Shown here: piece by piece, positions 17,756-25,134 of the stretch
How the letters are laid out: each line of letters opens with the position of its first letter
Numbering within the stretch: position 1 is the first letter of the stretch
Notes under the pieces: generated by a model
What the model was told of the DNA's origin: nothing
Databases searched by the model: none
Seen by the model: the letters and a program-made list of their open reading frames with translations, nothing else
NCBI GenBank assembly: GCA_045121595.1
Contig: JBGVGI010000026.1
Location: 1-31,141, forward strand
Length of the DNA: 31,141 bases
Origin: Fumia sp045121595
GTDB taxonomy: Bacteria > Bacillota > Clostridia > Oscillospirales > Ruminococcaceae
Direction: 5' to 3'
Program-made: the position numbers and the translations under genes

Positions 17756-18889
17756 TTATATATCCTGTTTTACGCCGTCGCGGTAAACCGCTTCGATGTT
17801 GTAATCGTCATCAACGATAAGAAGGTCTGCAAGCTTTCCTTCTTTGATACTGCCGATTTCATCATCCATCTTAATCGCTTTTGCGGGGTTGATGGTAGCG
17901 GATTTAAGTACAGTTTCTTCTTTAATGCCGTAGTTTATAAGATTTTTTACACCCATATGGCTGTTTGCCACCGATCCTGCTATAACGCCGTTTTCGAGGG
18001 TTGCAGTGCCGTTTTTAACGTAAACGTCCTGACCACCTAAATCATATACGCCGTCGGGCATACCGCAAGCACGCATCGAGTCGGAGATAATACAGATTCT
18101 GTCCTCACCGAAAATCTTGAATGCAGTTCTCAAAACTGCAGGGTGGATGTGGAAACCGTCGCAGATAAGCTCAACGAATGCGTCACTGTCACATGCGGCA
18201 CCTACTGCACCGGGGTCACGGTGGGAAAGGGGAGTCATCGCGTTGAAAAGGTGGGTTGTGTTGGTAGCACCTTTCTTGTAAGCTTCCATACATACGTTGT
18301 AGTCGCCGTTTGTATGAGCAACCGAAACAGTCACCATATCCTTTGCTTTTTCGATAAAGTCAAGGTTTCCTTCCACTTCGGGGGCAACGTCAACAAGCTT
18401 TACTCTGTTGCCGGAGAGCTCATTGAGTTCTTTGAAAAGCTCGATATCACCTGGGATGATGTATTCTTCAATGTGAGCACCTTTTTTGGAAACACTCAAA
18501 AAAGGACCTTCCATATTGATACCTGCAAGGCGTGTGCCCTGAGCACCCTGATTATCGGCAAAATCCTTATAAACACTGAAGGATTTTCTCAAATCTTCTT
18601 TTGAAACGGTCATCGAGGTTGTCATAGCGGTTGTAACACCGAATTTTATATAAACCTTTGCCATATCTTCAAAATATTCTTTTTTGCCGTCGCAGAAATC
18701 GTATCCGCCACAACCGTGGGTATGTATATCAATGAAACCGGGGAGAAGCTTTTTACCTTTTAAATCGTAAACTTCGCCGTCGTAAGAAAGATTTTCACCG
18801 ATTTTCGTGATTTTGTCGCCTTCAATAATCACGTCTTTGTTTTCAAAAATCCCGTTTTCGGTGAAAACTCTGCCGTTTTTAAAAATCAT
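17756..18889 (-). CDS. nagA: N-acetylglucosamine-6-phosphate deacetylase
   Basis: Removes acetate from GlcNAc-6-phosphate to give glucosamine-6-phosphate in the cytoplasm, feeding amino sugars into glycolysis or back into wall synthesis. Amidohydrolase-fold signatures are in order: HTHGCGGYDF metal-binding motif, GINMEGPFLS with the metal-ligand glutamate, VSVAHTNGDY, THLFNAMTPLSHRDPGAVG, CDGFHIHPAVLR, and ISDSMRACGMPDG with the catalytic aspartate. The length of about 377 residues is normal. The ATG at 18889 is preferred over the one at 18898 because GAAAGGA sits 9 bases before it but directly abuts the upstream ATG. The gene is monocistronic here, divergent from the choline operon; no nagB is present in the window. 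Confidence 0.95.
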   Translation of the reverse strand: MIFKNGRVFTENGIFENKDVIIEGDKITKIGENLSYDGEVYDLKGKKLLPGFIDIHTHGCGGYDFCDGKKEYFEDMAKVYIKFGVTTAMTTSMTVSKEDLRKSFSVYKDFADNQGAQGTRLAGINMEGPFLSVSKKGAHIEEYIIPGDIELFKELNELSGNRVKLVDVAPEVEGNLDFIEKAKDMVTVSVAHTNGDYNVCMEAYKKGATNTTHLFNAMTPLSHRDPGAVGAACDSDAFVELICDGFHIHPAVLRTAFKIFGEDRICIISDSMRACGMPDGVYDLGGQDVYVKNGTATLENGVIAGSVANSHMGVKNLINYGIKEETVLKSATINPAKAIKMDDEIGSIKEGKLADLLIVDDDYNIEAVYRDGVKQDI

Positions 18890-18911
18890 ATATATCATTC
18901 CTTTCTATTAT

Positions 18912-18940
18912 ATTATATCATACCAATAAAAAAACTTCAA
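18912..18940 (-). promoter_or_regulatory. nagA promoter (minus strand)
   Basis: On the minus strand TTGAAG (18940-18935) and TATAAT (18917-18912) have a 17-base spacer. Confidence 0.7.
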
Positions 18941-18946
18941 TAACTC

Positions 18947-18975
18947 TTGACAAAAAGTTGATAATGGAGTATTAT
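18947..18975 (+). promoter_or_regulatory. Choline operon promoter
   Basis: A consensus TTGACA (18947-18952) and TATTAT (18970-18975) are separated by 17 bases. The start point near 18982 falls inside the palindrome at 18974-18992. Confidence 0.85.
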
Positions 18976-18992
18976 GTTCATATAATGAACAT
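18974..18992 (+). promoter_or_regulatory. Palindromic operator over the choline operon start point
   Basis: ATGTTCAT (18974-18981) and ATGAACAT (18985-18992) are perfect inverted 8-base arms around ATA. They overlap the end of the -10 box and the predicted start, where a repressor would block transcription. The natural candidate binder is the winged-helix domain encoded at the start of the first gene (19017). The DeoR protein encoded at 29517-30221 is an alternative, since its own promoter region has similar ATGTTC half-sites. Confidence 0.7.
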
Positions 18993-19016
18993 TCAAAATT
19001 TGAACGGAGGGATATT

Positions 19017-20876
19017 TTGGAAGATTTATTCAAACTGTTTAAAGCTATAAATAACTATCCCGTCACCAACCAGAGAGATCTGGCGAGTAAAGTGAATATC
19101 TCTGTGGGCAAGGTGAACGCCCTTTTGAAGGACGCCGAAAAACAAGGCTTTGTAAGAATTTCAAAAGCGGGAAAGGCATCACGTTTTTCTCTTACCAGAA
19201 AGGGTAAAGAGTTACTTGAAAAGACGCTTCTCACTCACCGCGAAACAAAGCTTACTCCCGATTCTCAGGATAAGCCCTTGAAAACGGCGGTAATTCTCTC
19301 GGCGGGTAAAAGAGATGACTTTAACACTCCCGTATCACTTTTAATGCTTTCCGAAAGCCGTATAATCGACAGAAATATCTCGGTTTTAGAGTCTAACGGA
19401 ATTGAAAAAATTATCGTGATAGCGGGGTACCATTACAAGGAACTTTCCGAGCATTTTAAAAATAAGCAAAACGTTACAGTGCTTGAAAACACCCGTTATA
19501 AATGGTCGGGTACAATGTACGGCTTAAGCCTTGCAAAAGAATACCTTGACGGAGATTTTTTGGTTTTAAAAAGTGATATCGTCTTTGAACAGAGGGCAGT
19601 TACCGAGCTTATTGAAGAGAAGAACGTTTTCTCTGCTGTGATTTCTGCTCCCAACGGAAAACACGACGAGTCTTTTGTAGAGCTTGACCGTGACGGCAAC
19701 ATCTTCAGGATAAGTAAAGATATTCACCAGATCAACAAGGTTCAGGGTGAACTTGTAGGTATTGTGAAAATTTCGGACGAGATTTTTATCAAGATGCTTG
19801 AGTATTTTAAAGAAAATCAGAATCCGCTTTTAAACTTTGAGTATGTGCTTGAAAACATCGGACGAATTTACCGTTTTACGGGCGTTATGATAGACGACCT
19901 TATCTGGAGCAGAGTTGAAAATAAAAAGCAATACGATAACCTTGTTAAGATAGTTTATCCGAGAATTTTAAGAAAAGAAAAGGAAATGAAGGAAAAACTC
20001 GCATCCGATACCATTATGGAAATTCTGTCGGTTACAAAAGAAGAAATCGAGGAGATTTCCTTTGCGGGTGGTCTTACCAACACCAACTATTACGTTGAGG
20101 TAAAGGGTAAGAAATATATCCTTCGTCTGCCGGGTCGTATGACCGAGAGTATGATAAGCCGTGTCAACGAAAAACGTAATGCGCAGATTGCTTCCGACAG
20201 AGGATTTAACTGTGTGCTCGTTTACTGTAACGAGGAAACGGGCGTTAAGCTCAGTGAGTATATCGAGGGTGCGGAAACCCTTAACTCGCGTACAGTAAAA
20301 CTCGAAGAAAATATGAAGAAAACGGCAGAAATATTAAGAAATCTTCATACTTCGGATATTGTTTTGGAAAATAAATTCAATCCCTTTGAGGAAACTGTTA
20401 AATACGAATCTCTCTGTGATTTTGAAACTGTGAAGCTTTTTGACGGATACTTTGAACTCCGCGAAAAGGTTTTTGCGTTGCAAAAGGACCTCGAAAAATT
20501 AGGGTATGAGCAGAAACCCTGTCATAACGATTTGGTTGCAGAAAACTTGGTCAAAGATACAAACGGCAGACTTTACCTTATTGACTGGGAGTATTCGGGT
20601 ACCAACGACCCTATGGTCGACGTTGCCGCTTTGTTCCTTGAAAATGAGTTTTCTCCCGAAGACGAGGAGCTTTTCTTTAACTATTATTTCGGGGATGAAA
20701 AGGTTGATTTAAACCCTTATAAACAGAAAATCTGTATCTTCAAAATTGCTCTTGACTTTCTCTGGAGTATCTGGACTGTCGTAAAAGAAGCCAAAGGCGA
20801 CGATTTCGGCAGCTACGGTCAGGACAGATTTGACAGAGCAGTTAAAATGATGAACGAATGGGAAGGAGTATTATAA
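19017..20876 (+). CDS. licCA: Winged-helix / LicC-like nucleotidyltransferase / LicA-like choline kinase fusion
   Basis: A 619-residue three-part protein. Residues 1-75 are a winged helix-turn-helix (SVGKVNALLKDAEKQGFVRI and following wing). Residues 90-320 resemble LicC-type CTP:phosphocholine cytidylyltransferases: AVILSAGKRDDF near 92, NTRYKWSGTMYGLSLAKEYL, and a metal-site-like LKSDIVF with D187. Residues 330-619 are an aminoglycoside/choline-kinase-fold phosphotransferase with AGGLTNTNYYV, CHNDLVAENL near 502-511 (catalytic Asp and Asn) and LIDWEYSGTNDP near 521-532 (metal Asp). Together they would turn choline into phosphocholine and then CDP-choline in the cytoplasm. LicC-LicA fusions are known in treponemes. 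The nucleotidyltransferase lacks the usual lysine of its N-terminal loop (NTPVSLL), so its activity is uncertain. The TTG start is set by GGAGG 6 bases upstream. It overlaps the transporter gene by one base. The winged helix may make it its own choline-responsive repressor. Confidence 0.85.
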   Translation: MEDLFKLFKAINNYPVTNQRDLASKVNISVGKVNALLKDAEKQGFVRISKAGKASRFSLTRKGKELLEKTLLTHRETKLTPDSQDKPLKTAVILSAGKRDDFNTPVSLLMLSESRIIDRNISVLESNGIEKIIVIAGYHYKELSEHFKNKQNVTVLENTRYKWSGTMYGLSLAKEYLDGDFLVLKSDIVFEQRAVTELIEEKNVFSAVISAPNGKHDESFVELDRDGNIFRISKDIHQINKVQGELVGIVKISDEIFIKMLEYFKENQNPLLNFEYVLENIGRIYRFTGVMIDDLIWSRVENKKQYDNLVKIVYPRILRKEKEMKEKLASDTIMEILSVTKEEIEEISFAGGLTNTNYYVEVKGKKYILRLPGRMTESMISRVNEKRNAQIASDRGFNCVLVYCNEETGVKLSEYIEGAETLNSRTVKLEENMKKTAEILRNLHTSDIVLENKFNPFEETVKYESLCDFETVKLFDGYFELREKVFALQKDLEKLGYEQKPCHNDLVAENLVKDTNGRLYLIDWEYSGTNDPMVDVAALFLENEFSPEDEELFFNYYFGDEKVDLNPYKQKICIFKIALDFLWSIWTVVKEAKGDDFGSYGQDRFDRAVKMMNEWEGVL

Positions 20877-22417
20877 TGAAAACTAAAGCTTATAGCGGTA
20901 AAAAAATCGACTGGATGATTACTTTGCTTCCACTTGCAATTATCGTTGCACTTTGCGTTGTGTTTTTCTTTATGCCCGAGCAGTCAAACGCTGTGTTAAG
21001 TGAAATCCGTTTCCTTTTTGGTGATACTTTCGGTGTTTATTATCTGCTTATCGGTCTTGGCGTATTTATCGTGTCGATGTTCGTTGCTTTTTCAAAATAC
21101 GGTGATATCGTGCTTGGTAAACCCAATGAAAAACCCAAGTATTCCTTCTTTGCCTGGGGTTCGATGATGTTTACCTGTGGTCTTGCAGCAGACATTCTCT
21201 TTTACTCTTTCTCCGAGTGGGCAATGTATGCAGTTGACCCTCATATCGAGGAGCTTGGCGGTATTCAGGAATGGGCAGGAGTGTTCCCACTTTTCCACTG
21301 GAGTTTAATTCCCTGGGGATTTTATCTTGTACTCGCAGTCGCTTTCGGCTTTATGCTTCACGTAAGAAACAGAGAACGCCAGAAATATTCCGAAGCCTGC
21401 CGTGCCGTTTTAGGTAAGCATACTGACGGTTTTGTCGGCAGAATTATCGACTTACTCGCAGTATTTGCTCTCATTGCAGGTACAGCTACCACTTTCAGCG
21501 TCGCTACTCCTTTGATGGCAAATATCGTAAACGCACTTTTCGGAGTTGAGCTTAACAGAACTACCGTAACGATTATCATCTTGCTTATCACCTGTGCCGT
21601 GTATACATATTCTTTGCTTCGCGGTTTCAAAGGAATAAGCTTCCTTGCAAATGCTTGTATTTATATGTTCTTCGGACTTTTACTGTACGTGCTTTTGTTC
21701 GGCGGTGAAGCTAAATATATCATCGAAACGGGTGTCGAATCCCTCGGCAGAATGGTGCAGAATTTTATCGGACTTTCCACCTACACTGACCCTAACAGAA
21801 CTACAAGCTTTGCACAGAACTGGACGATTTACTACTGGGCATACTGGATGGTATGGTGTGTTGCCGCTCCTTTCTTTATCGGTAACATTTCAAGGGGCAG
21901 AACGGTACGCCAGACAATTTTAGGCGGTTACATCTTCGGCGTAGGCTCTACCATCGTAAGCTTTATAATCCTCGGCAACTACCCGATGTCCTTGCAGACA
22001 AAAGGTGCCGCAGATTTCTTAACTCAGTATAACGAAACGGGTGACTTGTACGCTTTGATTATAAATATCATCGACACCTTGCCGTGCAAGGGATTTGTAC
22101 TCGCTCTCGTTTTTGCAACGATGATTGCTTTTTATGCAACCTCGTTTGACTCGATTGCTCTTACTGCTTCATGTTACAGCTATCATAAGCTCGGTGAAGG
22201 TGAACAGCCTAATAAAGTGATCCAGTTTATGTGGTGTATCCTTTTGATACTTCTCCCGATAGCACTTGTTTTCTCGGAAAGCTCTATGAGTAACTTGCAG
22301 ACTGTAAGTATCGTGGCGGCGTTCCCGATTGGTGCCGTTATGGTGCTTATCGTTGCAAGTTTTATAAAAGACGCAAAGAACTATATGAAAGAACTTGAAG
22401 GCACAAAAGAAGAATAA
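20876..22417 (+). CDS. BCCT-family transporter, probably choline
   Basis: A 513-residue membrane protein with about twelve hydrophobic segments, of the betaine/choline/carnitine transporter family (LeuT fold, sodium- or proton-coupled). Family signatures are FHWSLIPWGFYLVLA (cf. HWGLHPWAIY) and the Trp-rich YYWAYWMVWCVAAPFFIG followed by NISRGRTVRQ (cf. ARISRGRT). The start at 20876 is supported by GGAAGGAG with 7-base spacing and forms a TAATG overlap with the kinase fusion, implying translational coupling; an in-frame ATG at 20858 would sit inside that ribosome binding site. Pairing with a choline kinase makes choline the most likely substrate, feeding surface decoration rather than osmoprotection. 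Betaine or carnitine cannot be excluded from sequence alone. Confidence 0.9.
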   Translation: MKTKAYSGKKIDWMITLLPLAIIVALCVVFFFMPEQSNAVLSEIRFLFGDTFGVYYLLIGLGVFIVSMFVAFSKYGDIVLGKPNEKPKYSFFAWGSMMFTCGLAADILFYSFSEWAMYAVDPHIEELGGIQEWAGVFPLFHWSLIPWGFYLVLAVAFGFMLHVRNRERQKYSEACRAVLGKHTDGFVGRIIDLLAVFALIAGTATTFSVATPLMANIVNALFGVELNRTTVTIIILLITCAVYTYSLLRGFKGISFLANACIYMFFGLLLYVLLFGGEAKYIIETGVESLGRMVQNFIGLSTYTDPNRTTSFAQNWTIYYWAYWMVWCVAAPFFIGNISRGRTVRQTILGGYIFGVGSTIVSFIILGNYPMSLQTKGAADFLTQYNETGDLYALIINIIDTLPCKGFVLALVFATMIAFYATSFDSIALTASCYSYHKLGEGEQPNKVIQFMWCILLILLPIALVFSESSMSNLQTVSIVAAFPIGAVMVLIVASFIKDAKNYMKELEGTKEE

Positions 22418-22422
22418 AAAAT

Positions 22423-22460
22423 AACGCTGACGGAAAACCCGCCAGCGTTTTTGTTTTTTA
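22423..22460. terminator. Terminator between the transporter gene and kdgK
   Basis: AACGCTGACGG (22423-22433) and CCGCCAGCGTT (22439-22449) pair with one mismatch, followed by TTTGTTTTTT for the plus-strand gene. On the minus strand the mismatch becomes a G-U wobble, so it may also serve kdgK. Confidence 0.8.
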
Positions 22461-22462
22461 AG

Positions 22463-23485
22463 TTATCTCTGTACTCTTCCTGATGCGTCGCCGCCTGCGA
22501 GTTTTTCAACCTCTGCAACCGATACTCTGTTGTAGTCGCCTTCAACCGAGTGTTTTAAAGCGGAAGCTGCAACTGCAAACTCGATAGCCTCTTTGGAGGA
22601 TTTACCCGAAAGAAGTGAATAGATAAGTCCGCCACCGAAGGAGTCACCACCGCCTACGCGGTCAACGATGTGGAGGTGATAGGATTTGGAGAAGTAATAA
22701 TCCTCGCCGTCGTAAAGCATACCTGCCCAGTCGTTATCGTTTGCGGAAATGGATGTACGGAGTGTGATAGCAACCTTTTCAAAGTTAAACTTGTCAGCTA
22801 ATTGTTTTGCAACACTCTTGTAGCCTTCGTGGTTGAGTTTTCCGCCGTAGATGTCAGTACCCTCAGCTTCGATGCCGAAAACGTCTTTTGCATCTTCTTC
22901 GTTGGAGATACAAACGTCAACGTACTGGCAAAGTTCTGTCATAGCTTTTCTTGCTTCATCTCTTGTCCAGAGTTTGCCGCGGTAGTTTAAGTCACAGGAA
23001 ATCTTAACGCCTTTTTTCTTAGCGGCAATACAAGCCTCTTTACAGATCTGAACAAGGTTTTCGCCCAAAGCGGGAGTGATACCTGTGAAATGGAACCAGT
23101 CGGCACCGTCAAAAATGCTGTCCCAGTCAAAGTCAGAAGGAGAAGCCAACTGAATAGCGGAATACGCTCTGTCGTAGATACATACACTTCCACGCTGAGA
23201 AGCACCTTTTTCAAGGAAGTAGATACCAACACGTTCGCCACCTCTTACGATTTTTGAGGTGTCAACACCGAAATAACGGAGAGAGTCAACAGCCGCCTGA
23301 CCGATAGCGTGTTTGGGGAGTTTTGTAACGTAGGTACTGTCCATACCGTAGTTTGCAAGGGAAACGGCAACGTTTGCCTCACCGCCACCGAAGGTAGCCT
23401 GCATCTGGTCGTTCTGGAAGAAACGGTAATATCCGTTGGGGGCAAGTCTTAACATAAGCTCGCCGAAAGTTACTACTTTACTCAT
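22463..23485 (-). CDS. kdgK: 2-keto-3-deoxygluconate kinase (PfkB family)
   Basis: Phosphorylates 2-keto-3-deoxygluconate to KDPG in the cytoplasm, using ATP. The 340-residue protein has the ribokinase/PfkB layout: GELMLRLAP at the N-terminus, GGGEANVAVSLANYG (substrate-binding glycines), SCDLNYRGKLW, SNEEDAKDVFG, and the C-terminal signature VDRVGGGDSFGGGLIYSLL carrying the catalytic aspartate. It starts at 23485 after AAAGGAGAT and overlaps the end of eda by four bases (ATGA), so eda and kdgK form one operon transcribed eda first. Its partner supports the KDG assignment over other sugar kinases; 5-dehydro-2-deoxygluconokinase or fructokinase activity is less likely. Confidence 0.9.
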   Translation of the reverse strand: MSKVVTFGELMLRLAPNGYYRFFQNDQMQATFGGGEANVAVSLANYGMDSTYVTKLPKHAIGQAAVDSLRYFGVDTSKIVRGGERVGIYFLEKGASQRGSVCIYDRAYSAIQLASPSDFDWDSIFDGADWFHFTGITPALGENLVQICKEACIAAKKKGVKISCDLNYRGKLWTRDEARKAMTELCQYVDVCISNEEDAKDVFGIEAEGTDIYGGKLNHEGYKSVAKQLADKFNFEKVAITLRTSISANDNDWAGMLYDGEDYYFSKSYHLHIVDRVGGGDSFGGGLIYSLLSGKSSKEAIEFAVAASALKHSVEGDYNRVSVAEVEKLAGGDASGRVQR

Positions 23486-24120
23486 TTTCTTATCTCCTTT
23501 ATAAGGTCGGAAGCTTCTTTTGTGAGAGCTTCGATTTCGTCAAATTTGCCTTCGTTTATCTTGTCACCGGGAACCATCCAGCTGCCACCGCAGGAGAATA
23601 CTGCTTTGCAACCTAAATAGTCTGCAAGGTTTTTAGCGTTAACGCCACCTGTGGGCATAAATTTAATCTTTGTGTAGGGAGCAGCGAGTGCTTTAATCAT
23701 ATTAACTCCACCTGAAGGTTCTGCGGGGAAGAACTTAAGGTAGGAAAGACCGAGCGACATACCAAGCTCGATTTCAGTAGGTGTGCAGACACCGGGGATG
23801 ATGGGGTAGCCTTTATCCTGACAGTGCTTAACAACTGTGGGGTTAAGACCGGGGCTTACGATAAGGGAAGCACCTGCGTCCATTGCCTTGTCAGCCTGTT
23901 CGGGAGAAAGAACTGTACCTGCGGCAATTAAAAAGTCGGGGTACTCTTTTGCGATAAGGCGGATAGCCTCTTCTGCAGCGTCTGTGCGGAAGGTGATTTC
24001 AGCGGCACAGATACCGCCTCTTTTAAGTGCGCCTGCCAAAGGAACGGCGTCTTTTGCGTTGTCGATTTTGATAACGGGGATAACGCCCAAATCCGACATC
24101 TGTTTTATGATTTTTTCCAA
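23482..24120 (-). CDS. eda: KDPG (and possibly KHG) aldolase
   Basis: Cleaves 2-keto-3-deoxy-6-phosphogluconate to pyruvate and glyceraldehyde-3-phosphate, the last step of the Entner-Doudoroff and uronate pathways. Landmarks are LGVIPVIKI at the N-terminus, CAAEITFRTDAAEEAI, AGTVLSPEQADKAMDAGA with the catalytic glutamate region, SPGLNPTVVKHC, LKFFPAEPSGG carrying the Schiff-base lysine, and FMPTGGVNAKN for phosphate binding. About 212 residues, normal for the family. There is no ATG: a TTG at 24120 lies 9 bases after AGGAG and begins EKIIKQMSDLG, whereas a TTG at 24129 abuts the ribosome binding site. It is the first gene of the operon with kdgK and divergent from the AraC regulator. No uronate isomerase or dehydratase is in the window. 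Confidence 0.94.
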   Translation of the reverse strand: MEKIIKQMSDLGVIPVIKIDNAKDAVPLAGALKRGGICAAEITFRTDAAEEAIRLIAKEYPDFLIAAGTVLSPEQADKAMDAGASLIVSPGLNPTVVKHCQDKGYPIIPGVCTPTEIELGMSLGLSYLKFFPAEPSGGVNMIKALAAPYTKIKFMPTGGVNAKNLADYLGCKAVFSCGGSWMVPGDKINEGKFDEIEALTKEASDLIKEIRK

Positions 24121-24153
24121 AACTATCAACTCCTAAAAAATTTTACAAAATAG

Positions 24154-24192
24154 TTGACAAAAATTATAAGTCACTATACAATTACAGTATAG
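24154..24192 (+). promoter_or_regulatory. AraC-gene promoter with overlapping inverted repeat
   Basis: TTGACA (24154-24159) and TACAAT (24177-24182) are spaced 17 bases, reading toward the AraC gene. The arms CTATAC (24174-24179) and GTATAG (24187-24192) flank a 7-base centre and cover the -10 box, a plausible autoregulatory or shared operator in the eda/AraC divergent region. Confidence 0.6.
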
Positions 24193-24261
24193 GCTTTATG
24201 GAAGATAATTTCCTCAAATATGTTATAAAATTTGCAAAATATCTTACAAAAAGGTGAGAAT

Positions 24262-25116
24262 ATGATAAATGATATCGGCAATATCTCGGGTCGCGATGAC
24301 AGATATTTAAAGATGTGGGAAGTAAACGTCGGCCCCGAAATGAAGATGTTAAGAGACCACAGGCACATAAACTTTGAGTTTACCGCAGTGCTTGACGGCA
24401 AGGGTGTTTACCATACGATAGCAGGGGATGAAATAATGCAAAAAGGCGACGTTTTCGTCTTTTCGAGCAACGAGCCTCACTGTATCACGAGTATTGAAAG
24501 CGAGGGCTTAAAGCTTTTAAACTTGCATTTTAACGACTTTTTCGTAGCGGGAAATCCACTCCTTTCGTTAAAATACCCGAATATCTTTTTTAACCACTCA
24601 AGGAATTTCAAGCCGAAAATTTCAAAAGATAAATCGGAAAAGATTTTTGAGTACCTTTTTGCGATAAAAGAAGAACTTGAAAACAAAAAAGAAGGTCAGC
24701 TTTACGCCGTAACCTCATATATCGGGATAATGTTTATCGAGCTTATAAGAAATCACGGCTATTATCTTTCGCAAAGCAGTGTTTTTTCCAAGATTTTAAA
24801 GAGTGTTGAGTACATCGACGAGAATTTTGATAAGGATATAACTTTAGAGGAAATCTCGGCGGCGAGTGGTATTACCCCCAACTATTTTTCCAAGCTTTTT
24901 AAAGAGGCGTTTAACATAAAACTCTGGGACTATATTACTGCAAAGCGAATTGAAAAGAGCAAAAAGCTTATCATTTTTTCGGACGATGACAAGATTTTGG
25001 ATATTGCTTTGAGTTGCGGTTTTAACAACACCGCAAACTTTAACCGCGCTTTCAGGCTCCATACCGGTATGACCCCACGCGAATACAAACGCTCAAGAAA
25101 TACGAGGATATCATAA
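24262..25116 (+). CDS. AraC-family transcriptional regulator with N-terminal cupin domain
   Basis: A 284-residue regulator with an N-terminal cupin-like sugar-sensing domain (DHRHINFEFTAVLDGKGVYH and GDVFVFSSNEPHCI, about residues 25-85) and a C-terminal AraC double helix-turn-helix (about 180-284: ITLEEISAASGITPNYFSKLF and IALSCGFNNTANFNRAF, then TGMTPREYKR). The start at 24262 follows AAGGTGAG at normal spacing; an in-frame ATG ten codons upstream lacks this. The divergent position next to eda-kdgK makes that operon the likely target, with a uronate or a KDG-type inducer (inferred). It is followed after 18 bases by a MATE transporter gene, with which it is probably co-transcribed. Confidence 0.9.
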   Translation: MINDIGNISGRDDRYLKMWEVNVGPEMKMLRDHRHINFEFTAVLDGKGVYHTIAGDEIMQKGDVFVFSSNEPHCITSIESEGLKLLNLHFNDFFVAGNPLLSLKYPNIFFNHSRNFKPKISKDKSEKIFEYLFAIKEELENKKEGQLYAVTSYIGIMFIELIRNHGYYLSQSSVFSKILKSVEYIDENFDKDITLEEISAASGITPNYFSKLFKEAFNIKLWDYITAKRIEKSKKLIIFSDDDKILDIALSCGFNNTANFNRAFRLHTGMTPREYKRSRNTRIS

Positions 25117-25134
25117 AAATAAAGGTGGGTAATT

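Noticed and set aside
18143..18604. A 153-codon plus-strand ORF inside nagA
   Set aside because: It is antisense to a fully conserved nagA and has no ribosome binding site or domain.
20858..20875. Upstream ATG at 20858 as the start of the BCCT transporter
   Set aside because: The ATG at 20876 is preceded by GGAAGGAG at good spacing, and the upstream ATG sits just before that site.
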